Part shown: piece after piece, positions 15,787 through 23,882 of the stretch | How the letters are laid out: every line of letters starts with the position of its first letter | How positions within the stretch are numbered: the first letter of the stretch is position 1 | The notes under the pieces: model-generated | The model's input: the letters and a program-made list of their open reading frames with translations, nothing else | The model's database searches: none | What the model was told of the DNA's origin: nothing | Translations under genes and position numbers: made by a program | From: Candidatus Kuenenia stuttgartensis | GTDB taxonomy: Bacteria > Planctomycetota > GCA-002687715 > CAIWVZ01 | Direction of reading: 5' to 3' | Assembly: GCA_945860915.1 (NCBI GenBank) | Contig: CAMARR010000001.1 | Coordinates: 1 to 64,000, forward strand | Length of the DNA: 64,000 nt

Positions 15787-18380
15787 GAGGTCACTACGAC
15801 GTCTCGTCCGACGAACGACCACGCGACCAAGAGCAACATCGCGACAAGCGCCAGTGCATATCCGAAAGTCTCACCCGGAGAGACATAACGAAAAGTCACT
15901 TCGTGTGTGCCTTGTGGGAGCGCGACAGCTCTGAACAACCCCATCGCCCGTACAACGGTTGCCTCTGACGAAAGTCCACCTTCTGAAACGACATGTGCAG
16001 TAAAACCAGGCGCAAAAGACTCTCTAACCACCAACCAACCAGGTTCAGTCAACGCGGTTTGCACCACGTGCTTCCATGGAGTGCGAATAACCGTTCGAGC
16101 CATATCTGCGGATGGTCTTCGGCCCGGTGGCAGCGACGACAAAGCCATGTCCGTTGAATGAAGAAGTAGATTCGATGCGGCGATGCGTCCACTCTTCCAG
16201 CCATCGACGAGAGCTGCGATGGACTGCGCGGTATCGCCCTGGTGCGGAAGAAGCTCGGGTGATCGCAACACCTCGACCCGACGCCTTGCATCTGGGTTCT
16301 CGTAGATCACTAGATCGAAAGCGCGTGGTGACTCGATGGAGGTGCGACGGAGTCGTGAGGACTCAAATCCCTCAGTCGATTCTAGTGCATGTGATGCCAC
16401 AAGGTATCGAACCCCAAAAGCATCGAGAACCGGTGAATCGGCTTGATCCAATCCGACTCCTGCAAAGCCCACATCGGCGACAAACGCGGAGGTCGAGCGA
16501 AAGGCACTTAGCCAGCGAGAAGACACTTGCTCGCGGTAGCCCTGTACGTCCGGCAAGCCATGGATGGTTGGTGTGTTTGGAGGGAAAAGCGCGTCCTTCT
16601 CGGCAAGTGCGTCTGCGCTAGTTTCGCTGATGCGAATGAAAGCAGCGTCTGCCGCAATAGCAGCTCTTCCCAATGCGAGCGTGGCAGGCGAGTCGTCGTA
16701 GCCTCCGAGTCGCCGGATGGGTTCATTCCATCGAGAGAAGCGGGGGAGCAAATCAAAGGTCGCAATTCCGACTACAACGCAGCACGTCACCAGTCCGATG
16801 CGTGGCCGACTGCACAGGAACCATGTTGCGGCGCCGAGTAGCACACCCAAACCTAGCGATCGAAGGTCATGTCGAAAGCCGAGAACAAGGGGCGTCATTG
16901 CGTCACGCCATGTTTCGTGTGCGGGGAGGACAGATAGCCCAAGGAGTCGTGCCGCACGTGGACCTCGCACGGCGTCAGTCAGGACATCGGCAAGAGCGCG
17001 ATCAGAAAGGAACGAAATGCACACGAGCGTGGCCCCGAGGGCGAGAACGAATCCGCCAATCATGTAGCGGAGCGAAGGGTGTCGTCCGGTGTTGGCAAGT
17101 GTCAGAGCCAAACCCGCGGCGAGCGGGAGCATCATGGCGGTGATGACAATTGCCCGGGCCGGTGCGCCGATGTTGAGGCCTAGGGGAACAGCGACTACGT
17201 CGGGCAATGGAAGAATTGCGACGACGAGGCCGAACATCGCAACGATGAGTGCAGCTCGGACGCGGCGATCTCGGAGGAATGTCAGGGCTAGGAGGCAAAG
17301 CCCGAGCACCGCGCCTCCCGGTGCGAACATACGTTCGGATACTCCTGCCGTTCGAGGAACTTTCCCATTGCCTTCGGAGCCGATCGACGCTCGCGCAAAC
17401 ATCTGGCGCGCAATATGTGTCCGATCGGATTCCGCGTCGGGCACCTCGTCAATAGGCTTGTCCTTCGGTCCACCGAGGAATTCTGGGAGGAAAGCACTAA
17501 CGAGAGCGCCTGCCGGATACTGCTGCGATTGTCTGGATTGCTCGGTCATTCCAGCGCGGGCCACCTCATCGCGAAACTGGATCACGGTTGTGAGTTGTGG
17601 TGCAGCCAGTAGCAGCCCCAAAATGAGTGCGAGAAACAACCATCCGAAATCCGAAACGCGACGCTGGTTTCCAGCCGTCGAAGACCAAAGTGCGAGTGCC
17701 CAGACTCCGCAGGCCAGCGTCCCGAGCGCGGCGACTTGTGGGAATCCGGAGACCCACATGAGTCCAATCGCCACGGCCATAATCGGAATGCCAACGCGCC
17801 TTCTGCCTTCCACAATGTCTGTTGCCCCGGCGAGAGCCCACGGAATCCATGCAGCCGTTGCGAGCACCTGGACGTTGAACCAGTGCGCGGCGCTCCATCC
17901 GCTGAATGCCGTCGTGATGCCAACGAACGCAGCCGACACCAGATCGCATCCGGTTCGGCGGGCGTGCCACCAAGCGCCGAGGGAAAGAATCATGATCCGG
18001 AGTGCCGCGTTGATGCCCCAAGAGGTGAGTGGGTCGATCGGCCACCGCGCGGGGTTCAGAGGGTCGTAAGAGGCTGTCAACGGATTTTGGGGCTGCGGGA
18101 CTCCGCCAAGGGTAAACGGGTTCCATGAAGGCAATGAGAATCCGTGTCGGTTCTTGGCAGCAAAGAGGTGATCGGGAACGAGGAGGTTGACGGGGTCCGT
18201 CATCGATCGGTTGAATGGCTCATGCTTTGCCGCCTCGGCCGAAGGTCCCATTGCGTAAGGGAGGTCGCGCGCGGCAGGGTGGCGGGGAAGGAAGATCCGA
18301 TCGTTGCGCTCCATCGACACAACCCATGAAGCACATGCGATTGCCAGCACCAAGGGGAACAGGATCGTGCGTCGGGTCAT
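15783..18380 (-). CDS. YfhO-like multi-pass membrane protein (GT-C) 2
   Basis: This 865-residue paralogue of the next gene downstream has the same plan. There is a signal-anchor (ILFPLVLAIACASWVV), the loop HGFSLPSWNPFTLGGVPQPQ that parallels the WNPGQLCGTPFLATQ loop of copy 1, about twelve helices, an exported C-terminal region with VFRA/LPQGTHEVTFRY near the end, and a last helix. It shares 4-nt overlaps (ATGA) with genes on both sides. Neighbouring methyltransferases and the GT2 suggest a role in modifying a lipid-linked glycan outside the membrane. The degree of divergence suggests an old duplication with different substrates. The assignment is by topology and loop motifs. Confidence 0.72.
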   Translation of the reverse strand: MTRRTILFPLVLAIACASWVVSMERNDRIFLPRHPAARDLPYAMGPSAEAAKHEPFNRSMTDPVNLLVPDHLFAAKNRHGFSLPSWNPFTLGGVPQPQNPLTASYDPLNPARWPIDPLTSWGINAALRIMILSLGAWWHARRTGCDLVSAAFVGITTAFSGWSAAHWFNVQVLATAAWIPWALAGATDIVEGRRRVGIPIMAVAIGLMWVSGFPQVAALGTLACGVWALALWSSTAGNQRRVSDFGWLFLALILGLLLAAPQLTTVIQFRDEVARAGMTEQSRQSQQYPAGALVSAFLPEFLGGPKDKPIDEVPDAESDRTHIARQMFARASIGSEGNGKVPRTAGVSERMFAPGGAVLGLCLLALTFLRDRRVRAALIVAMFGLVVAILPLPDVVAVPLGLNIGAPARAIVITAMMLPLAAGLALTLANTGRHPSLRYMIGGFVLALGATLVCISFLSDRALADVLTDAVRGPRAARLLGLSVLPAHETWRDAMTPLVLGFRHDLRSLGLGVLLGAATWFLCSRPRIGLVTCCVVVGIATFDLLPRFSRWNEPIRRLGGYDDSPATLALGRAAIAADAAFIRISETSADALAEKDALFPPNTPTIHGLPDVQGYREQVSSRWLSAFRSTSAFVADVGFAGVGLDQADSPVLDAFGVRYLVASHALESTEGFESSRLRRTSIESPRAFDLVIYENPDARRRVEVLRSPELLPHQGDTAQSIAALVDGWKSGRIAASNLLLHSTDMALSSLPPGRRPSADMARTVIRTPWKHVVQTALTEPGWLVVRESFAPGFTAHVVSEGGLSSEATVVRAMGLFRAVALPQGTHEVTFRYVSPGETFGYALALVAMLLLVAWSFVGRDVVVTS

Positions 18381-19147
18381 GGATCGGGAGGTTTCCTCGC
18401 GATCAGGATAAGGGAGTGGCCAAAGGGCATCGAAACCCTACTGACGACATGTCGTTCAAATGCGAGGAGCCAGGCCAACACACCATTGGCAGGGCCCGGT
18501 ACCGGAATGGAGACATTTGAGGATTGATCCGTAGCACTTGGGGGTGAGAATCGCTCTTTGAGCTTGATGTATCCGAGTGCGATCAGGATCAACGGGAATA
18601 GCGTGATATTGAAATACGAACGATGCTCTACGATGAATCCTGCGCTCCGGGCAATCGACGCGACCTTCGACGTCGTGTACCTGCGTTGGTGGTGAACGAC
18701 ATCGTCCTGGTGAGTCCAAAGCCAGTTGTAGGCAGGCCCCGAGAGGAGAAGTCTCCCGCCGGGGCGAAGAACGCGGAAGCACTCTCGGAACGCTGCCGCA
18801 TCATCAGGAATGTGCTCAATCGTGTCGAACGCCGTGACGACATCGAAGCTCGCATCAACGAAGGGTAGCCTCGTGCCGTCCGCATGAAGGACTCTCTGGA
18901 ATCCGCGTCCACGGCAGAACTTGAGCGCGTCTAGCGACACATCCGTCCCGGTGACCGTTCCACCTGCTGCCGCGAGCCGTTCAAGTGCCCCGCCCATGCC
19001 GCAGCCAAGGTCAAGGCAGTCAGGCGACCGATTCAGGCCCGGCAAGACGCGCGTCCGAAGAAGTTCCGTGAAGATGGCCCAACGCCCGATGAACCACCAG
19101 TGGCGCGCCTCAAGATCTCGGAACTCGACGTAGGCGTTGGCTTCCAT
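18377..19147 (-). CDS. Class I SAM-dependent methyltransferase
   Basis: The start MEANAYVEFRDLEARHWWF at 19147 forms TGATG with the previous stop; the track's 24 earlier residues lie inside the upstream gene. The 256-residue protein has SAM motif I DCLDLGCGMGGAL, the acidic loop TGTDVS, LPFVDASFDVVTAFDTIEHI (motifs II/post-I) and LRPGGRLLLSGPAYNWLW. The HWWF(x)GR opening is common in glycan-cluster methyltransferases. A hydrophobic stretch near residue 190 (LFPLILIALGYI) could associate with the membrane. It is the third gene of the minus-strand operon. The target is perhaps a sugar hydroxyl or a lipid-linked intermediate. Confidence 0.85.
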   Translation of the reverse strand: MEANAYVEFRDLEARHWWFIGRWAIFTELLRTRVLPGLNRSPDCLDLGCGMGGALERLAAAGGTVTGTDVSLDALKFCRGRGFQRVLHADGTRLPFVDASFDVVTAFDTIEHIPDDAAAFRECFRVLRPGGRLLLSGPAYNWLWTHQDDVVHHQRRYTTSKVASIARSAGFIVEHRSYFNITLFPLILIALGYIKLKERFSPPSATDQSSNVSIPVPGPANGVLAWLLAFERHVVSRVSMPFGHSLILIARKPPDP

Positions 19148-20070
19148 CAGTCGACTCTCGATTTGGCAGAGACGACAATCTCGTCCCACGGGTTGACGTA
19201 GACGAAGTTCCTCGCCCACGGAGAGAACAGCCTTGCGATGTGATGAAGGACTCGCGAGAACCGCTTCACCCGGTCAATAACGAATCCAATCGAAATGTCC
19301 TTGCCGGCACCACGCTTTCGAATTTCGACGACGTCGAAGTGGGCGCGAGAAAGCAACTCTCGAGCCGTTGATGGCGAGAAATGCCAAACGTGCTCCAGTT
19401 GTTTGAAGTGAGTCCATTTGGCGCCCAACGCTCGCCGCGTCAACGATGAAACGTCCTGTGTCTGAAGGAAGAGCCAGCCACCCGGCTTCAGATACGTTCG
19501 GGCCAATTTCAAAACGGCGATGGGATCGGGGAGGTGTTCGATGACATCCCAAAACATGACCGCATCAAATGAACCCTTCTCGCCCGGATACTCCTCGAGC
19601 GGCCCGTGGAAGATGTTCTTCAACTTCAGGGTGTCGCGCGCATGCGTCACGATGGAGCCCGCAACTTCGACGCCATGGACGTCGTAGCCACGCTTTTCTA
19701 AGACCTTAAGGAAGAACCCTGCCGCACATCCGACTTCGAGGACCTTTCCTTTGGGGAGGTGACGAGCGAGGATGTCGGCCTTGCGCTCAAACGTCCGAAA
19801 ATAACCCGTCGCGTCTTCAGCATAGGACGCATAGCCGAAGTCTCCCGCCGACTCGGACGAGAAGTAACCCAAGTCGTAAATGTCTTCCAGTCGGTCTGCG
19901 CGAACCCGCGGCGACGTGAAGCCAAGCCCGCAAGATCCGCATAGCCACACCTTGAAAGGCGGGTCGTCAACAAGGAGTGACTTCGGAGCCTCTCCGCAGA
20001 GATAGCAAGACACCTCTTCGAGTGGCAGTCCGCCACGACGTTCAGAAAGCTCTCGAGTTCTATGCGTCAT
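19147..20070 (-). CDS. Methyltransferase with N-terminal zinc-ribbon-like knuckle
   Basis: I place the start at MTHRTRELSERR (20070), 16 nt after the flavoprotein stop. The N-terminus has CYLCGE and LCGSCGLGF, two CxxC pairs as in the methyltransferases with zinc-binding N-terminal domain (Methyltransf_13-type proteins) of deoxysugar C-methylation pathways. The SAM domain follows: VLEVGCAAGFFL, VHGVEVA, SFDAVMFWDVIEHLPDP and KPGGWLFLQTQD. The C-terminal C-methyltransferase partner domain of the long family members is absent, so it is probably an O- or C-methyltransferase of a sugar or lipid. About 307 residues. It is tightly linked to another methyltransferase downstream. Confidence 0.83.
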   Translation of the reverse strand: MTHRTRELSERRGGLPLEEVSCYLCGEAPKSLLVDDPPFKVWLCGSCGLGFTSPRVRADRLEDIYDLGYFSSESAGDFGYASYAEDATGYFRTFERKADILARHLPKGKVLEVGCAAGFFLKVLEKRGYDVHGVEVAGSIVTHARDTLKLKNIFHGPLEEYPGEKGSFDAVMFWDVIEHLPDPIAVLKLARTYLKPGGWLFLQTQDVSSLTRRALGAKWTHFKQLEHVWHFSPSTARELLSRAHFDVVEIRKRGAGKDISIGFVIDRVKRFSRVLHHIARLFSPWARNFVYVNPWDEIVVSAKSRVD

Positions 20071-20086
20071 GAAGTGGAGGCCTCGA

Positions 20087-21517
20087 CTAGCCGAACCACT
20101 TCTGTTCGTCTGCGATCTTTGAGTGTGACTCACCGCGACCCATTAGGTTTTCCGCGGCGGCAAGGCCCATTCCAATCGAATGGTCCATATTGTTGTATTT
20201 GAACAGACCTTGGCGGCCCGTGGTGTCGAGGCCATTGATGGACGCGAGGTAGCCGAGCACGCAGTCCTTGTTCGCCTTGTAGTTGAGATCGTAGAGAGGG
20301 TAGGCATAGCGCTCTCGTCTGCTGAAAGTCGTAAGAACCTCGTCGCGTTTGATGAGGCCGATCTTCACTAGATCGTCAACGCATGTCTTGCGCAGGTTCT
20401 CGTCTGAATCAACCCAAAGTTCGTCCATGAAGTCGCACGTGATCTCGGCACAAAGAAGGGTTTGGTCCTTTGGCGCCGAGTAAGGCGAGAAGTTCTTGAA
20501 CTCCGAGAGGCGGTGAACCGTAATCGAATCTTCAGGCAGGTAGATCCAATGGTCGTCGGTCACCTTTTGTCGGTTGAGAATGAGGTAGACAAAAATCATC
20601 GATCGGTGTTTCATCGATGCGACCGCATCAGTGACGGCCTTCGGGGCCGGTGGCGAAAGGATCCCCGAGAGAACCGTGCACGGAATCGTCGAGAGGACAG
20701 TCTTCGCCTTGATGAGGCGACGGCCTTCAGGGCCTTCTACTTCCACGCCCGTCGTCGCACCGTTCTCGTGGTGGACGACCACGGCGCGGGTGGATGTATG
20801 TACGGAGCTGCCTAGCTTCTCGATTTCCTCCTTGTAGCGGACGCAGAGGGTGCCGATGCCGCCTCGTCTGGGATAGAAGAACTTCGAGACGAGGGTTCGA
20901 GGAGTCGAGCCGTCCTTCGGTTTGAACAGCGTCTTGACCACCGTGTCCCAAAGCGACAGCAAGGTGATGCGTTGCGCAGCCCAATCCGGGCTGATCTGCG
21001 AACAAGGGATTCCCCAAGTCTTTTCGGTGTAGACCCCGAAGAAAATCTTGTACAGCGTTCGCCCGAAGCGATTGACAACCCAGTTCTCGAAGTTGGAGTC
21101 AGGAGTCTTGACGAAAAGACTCTTGATCTTCACCATCAGATAGTCAAAGAACGCTTTGACTAGAATAACCTTCGGAAGATTGCGAATGACGTTCGGACCG
21201 TGAAGCGGGTAGTTGAAGAATCGTCCGAATAGAAAGATCCTTGAAAGGCGATTGGCTTGGACGACGTTGTCTCCGAGCAACGCCAGGACTTCCTCATTCA
21301 GGTGCTTTTCGCCTGTGTGAAATCGGTGCGGTCCGTTGTCGTAATCGAACTCGCCCCATTCGGTGACGATGGTGCCGGAGCCGGCAAGTCCGCCAACCTT
21401 CGGATCGGATTCGACGACGACGACTCGTTTCCCTTGGCGCGCAAGCTTGTACGCGGCAGATAGGCCAGCGAGGCCTGCACCGAGCACGAGGACGTCTGGG
21501 GTTTGATTGTCAGACAT
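20087..21517 (-). CDS. FAD-dependent UDP-galactopyranose-mutase/amine-oxidase-like flavoprotein
   Basis: The start is MSDNQTPDVLVLGAGLAGL (21517), preceded by GAAGG; the track's earlier residues are upstream DNA. The 476-residue protein has the FAD Rossmann loop, ESDPKVGGLAGSG, and DYDNGPHRFHT, which resembles the GPHxFHT/S region of UGM-like proteins, then FFNYPLHG and TEKTWGIP. These match the first flavoprotein (6399-7700) in order, though the two are clearly diverged. It heads the minus-strand operon and faces the Wzm gene across a 309-bp region. Likely roles are nucleotide-sugar ring contraction, or oxidation/reduction of a lipid-linked sugar or carotenoid-like prenyl compound. Confidence 0.8.
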   Translation of the reverse strand: MSDNQTPDVLVLGAGLAGLSAAYKLARQGKRVVVVESDPKVGGLAGSGTIVTEWGEFDYDNGPHRFHTGEKHLNEEVLALLGDNVVQANRLSRIFLFGRFFNYPLHGPNVIRNLPKVILVKAFFDYLMVKIKSLFVKTPDSNFENWVVNRFGRTLYKIFFGVYTEKTWGIPCSQISPDWAAQRITLLSLWDTVVKTLFKPKDGSTPRTLVSKFFYPRRGGIGTLCVRYKEEIEKLGSSVHTSTRAVVVHHENGATTGVEVEGPEGRRLIKAKTVLSTIPCTVLSGILSPPAPKAVTDAVASMKHRSMIFVYLILNRQKVTDDHWIYLPEDSITVHRLSEFKNFSPYSAPKDQTLLCAEITCDFMDELWVDSDENLRKTCVDDLVKIGLIKRDEVLTTFSRRERYAYPLYDLNYKANKDCVLGYLASINGLDTTGRQGLFKYNNMDHSIGMGLAAAENLMGRGESHSKIADEQKWFG

Positions 21518-21826
21518 CTTTTGACCTTCGGGTCTGTCCCGACACGACGTTCGCAATGATGCCGTAGCAGCCTAATCGCACAGGAGCGAAGTGGAGTGGG
21601 GGGAGAACTGTGTGCGGGTATGGCAAGGGAGGTAGAAACCCTGAAGTGGTCACGGTTAGGAGACTACCACCCTCTCGGCAGGATGACGACCCGCGCTTGT
21701 GGCCGTATCCCGCCATCTGAGAGAGGTTTAAGGTGATGCATGCGGTAGGCTTTCCTTGACGATGAGGTGACCTAGGATTAGGTTCCCGCGGTTCGGAAAT
21801 GGGGCGACGGTCCCAAAAAACCCACT
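21518..21826. promoter_or_regulatory. Divergent intergenic control region
   Basis: These 309 bp separate the two opposing arms of the glycan cluster, so promoters for both operons must lie here. On the plus strand the best candidate is TTGACG at 21756-21761 with TAGGTT 17 nt further on (21779-21784), a good -35 with a weak -10, about 45 nt before the Wzm start. No convincing minus-strand promoter was found. The purine-rich stretch GGAGTGGGGGGAGAA (around 21590-21605) would be pyrimidine-rich in the minus-strand leader. No ORF here looks real. Confidence 0.4.
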
Positions 21827-22687
21827 TTGATCCAACTACTACGGCACGCCCTCAAATATCGCGAGCTCATTTCGGCCTTCGTCGGCCGAGAGTTGAGAGC
21901 CCGTTACAAGGGTTCCCTCCTCGGTGGCGCCTGGCTCCTTTTACAGCCCATCATTTTTCTTGCTGTGTATTACACCGTGTTCATCGAGATCCTCCAGTTC
22001 AAGATGCTCTCCGAGGGCGACCTTGGGCTGGCCGCCGGCGATGCGGCTTCCGAACTCACGGTCGCGAAACTGTCGGCACTCGCCATGTTCATCGCGTTGG
22101 TTCCTTGGACGGTCCTTCAGGAGTCAATCGTTCGGAGCCCGGGTGTCATCACCGACAACGGAAACATGATCAAGAAGATCTCGTTTCCTGCCGAGCTCTT
22201 GCCGGTCTGTTTGGTTGGATATGGGATAGTCAATCTGCTCGTCGGTCTTACGGTTTCAGTGGCGACGGCCCTGATCGTTTTGGACGGCAATCCGTTCACG
22301 GTGGCGGTATTCGCGCTTCCGCTTGTTGTCATCGTCCAAGCGTGTCTCATGCTCGGGGTCGCGTATCTGCTTTCGTCCATTAGCGTTTTCGTTCGAGACA
22401 TCGCTCAGGTGATTCCAATCATCTGCACCGTCTGGTTCTTCTTCACTCCTATCTTCTACTTCCGACTGCCCAAGCCCGAGTACCAGTGGGTGTTTGATTG
22501 GAACCCCGCGGCGCTTCTCGTCAACCTCTATCGTGCGGTTCTCATGGGTGGGCAACTCCCGATGGGATCCATCACGGATACGGTCTGGATCCCTCTGGGG
22601 AAATTGGCAGCGTTCGCACTTGTGGTTCTCTACATAGGCTATTCGGTCTTCATGGCGAAGAAGTCCGACTTTGCAGACGAGCTCTAG
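21827..22687 (+). CDS. wzm: ABC-2 type polysaccharide export permease (Wzm-like)
   Basis: This 286-residue permease has six hydrophobic segments and the family opening RHALKYRELISAFVGRELRARYKGSLLG, the RxLRxRYK(x)SxLG amphipathic helix typical of Wzm/TagG/KpsM transporters. PEYQWVFDWNPAALLVNLYR near the end is the conserved NP(l)xxxxxxYR block. The only start is TTG at 21827: an in-frame stop at 21779-21781 rules out upstream starts, and no strong ribosome-binding site is visible. It pairs with the ATPase 4 nt downstream to export an undecaprenyl-linked polysaccharide across the inner membrane. Confidence 0.92.
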   Translation: MIQLLRHALKYRELISAFVGRELRARYKGSLLGGAWLLLQPIIFLAVYYTVFIEILQFKMLSEGDLGLAAGDAASELTVAKLSALAMFIALVPWTVLQESIVRSPGVITDNGNMIKKISFPAELLPVCLVGYGIVNLLVGLTVSVATALIVLDGNPFTVAVFALPLVVIVQACLMLGVAYLLSSISVFVRDIAQVIPIICTVWFFFTPIFYFRLPKPEYQWVFDWNPAALLVNLYRAVLMGGQLPMGSITDTVWIPLGKLAAFALVVLYIGYSVFMAKKSDFADEL

Positions 22688-22691
22688 GCCG

Positions 22692-23882
22692 ATGAAACCC
22701 GCAGTCACTGCAACCAACATCGGCAAGTGCTATCGGCTGTATCCGGATTCAGCGTCGCGCCTTGTCGAATGGATTACTCGCGGCAAAGCCGTACGCCATT
22801 CCGAAATGTGGGCCCTGAAAAATGTGTCGTTCGAGCTTGAAAAGGGAAGTGCGCTCGGTGTCATTGGCGGAAATGGTGCAGGTAAGAGCACGTTGCTCAA
22901 GATCCTGACCGGTACCACGCGCGCGACGACCGGGAGCTACGAGATAGATGGGCGTCTGGGGTCGTTGCTCGAGCTCGGCGCGGGATTTCACCCAGAGTTC
23001 ACCGGCAAAGACAATCTTTATATGAATGCAGCCATCTTGGGCATTCCGAAGGACGAGGTTCGTCGGCGATTTGACGAGCTCGCAGAATTCGCAGATATCG
23101 GCGAGTACCTCATGCGTCCCGTACGAACCTATTCGTCCGGCATGGCGATGCGCCTCGGGTTTGCGGTCGCGATGATGTCAAATCCCGACATTCTTATTCT
23201 GGATGAGATTCTTGCTGTCGGAGACCAGCATTTTCAGAAGAAGTGCTTTGATCGCATCAAGGAACTGCGCGAACGAGGAACGACCTTCCTATTTGTTTCC
23301 CATTCGACCTACCACATTCGCCAGATTTGCGATCGAGCGCTCTGGCTTCAAAATGGCGAGCCCGTGATGCTGGGCGATCCGACTCTTGTCACCGACGAGT
23401 ACGTCAACTTTCAGTATGCGCTTTCGGGTGGACAGTCTGCTATTGCCGCAAGTCATGGTGGAGAAGGTGCTCTCAAAGATTTGCCACACCTCGTCAGCAT
23501 CTCGATTCACGCAGCAGGTTCCGAGGAGACGTCCGAGACCTTCGAGCACGGAGATACGATCGAGGTCCGCATGCGTTGGCGTGATCCGCAGAAGGGTGCG
23601 CACCACGCGGGGTTCATCTTGTACCGTAATGACGAAACCATGTGTTTCGGGACGCGTACGACGGACCAGATGAAGGCGGTTGGCGGTACTGAGGTCGAGA
23701 TTGTTGCGAAATTGCCCCTACAAGTTCTGGCAGGCGAGTACTACCTTTCCGGATTCCTGTTAGACGAGTCGAGCGAGCACGTCCTAGATCAGCGACTTGC
23801 GTGGACGCGGTTTAAAGTCACATACAAGGGAATCGAAAAAGGCGTCTTTCGGGCGCCGGTGACGTGGAGAAAGGCGCCTTGA
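22692..23882 (+). CDS. wzt: Polysaccharide export ATPase with C-terminal carbohydrate-binding domain (Wzt-like)
   Basis: This 396-residue ATPase starts MKPAVTATNIGKCYRLY, 4 nt after Wzm. It has Walker A GGNGAGKSTLL, the GSLLELGAGFHPEFTGKDN block specific to Wzt/KpsT/TagH, the signature YSSGMAMRLGFA, Walker B ILILDEIL and the switch His in FVSHS. After residue 250 comes an extra beta-sandwich (FEHGDTIEVRMRW to YYLSGFLLDESSEHVLDQR) matching the Wzt C-terminal domain. In E. coli O8/O9a this domain recognises the methyl or phospho cap at the end of the polymer before export. A methyltransferase-containing gene follows immediately, suggesting a capped, length-controlled glycan. Confidence 0.93.
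   Translation: MKPAVTATNIGKCYRLYPDSASRLVEWITRGKAVRHSEMWALKNVSFELEKGSALGVIGGNGAGKSTLLKILTGTTRATTGSYEIDGRLGSLLELGAGFHPEFTGKDNLYMNAAILGIPKDEVRRRFDELAEFADIGEYLMRPVRTYSSGMAMRLGFAVAMMSNPDILILDEILAVGDQHFQKKCFDRIKELRERGTTFLFVSHSTYHIRQICDRALWLQNGEPVMLGDPTLVTDEYVNFQYALSGGQSAIAASHGGEGALKDLPHLVSISIHAAGSEETSETFEHGDTIEVRMRWRDPQKGAHHAGFILYRNDETMCFGTRTTDQMKAVGGTEVEIVAKLPLQVLAGEYYLSGFLLDESSEHVLDQRLAWTRFKVTYKGIEKGVFRAPVTWRKAP

Noticed and set aside
17089-18069. 326 aa plus-strand ORF opposite the second YfhO-like gene
   Set aside because: It is a low-complexity Arg/Ala/Thr/Pro-rich shadow on the opposite strand; the minus-strand YfhO-like frame has clear membrane topology and motifs.
21799-22383. 194 aa ORF in the Wzm region
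   Set aside because: It has an Arg/His-rich composition and lies in another frame of the Wzm gene, which has clear ABC-2 permease motifs.
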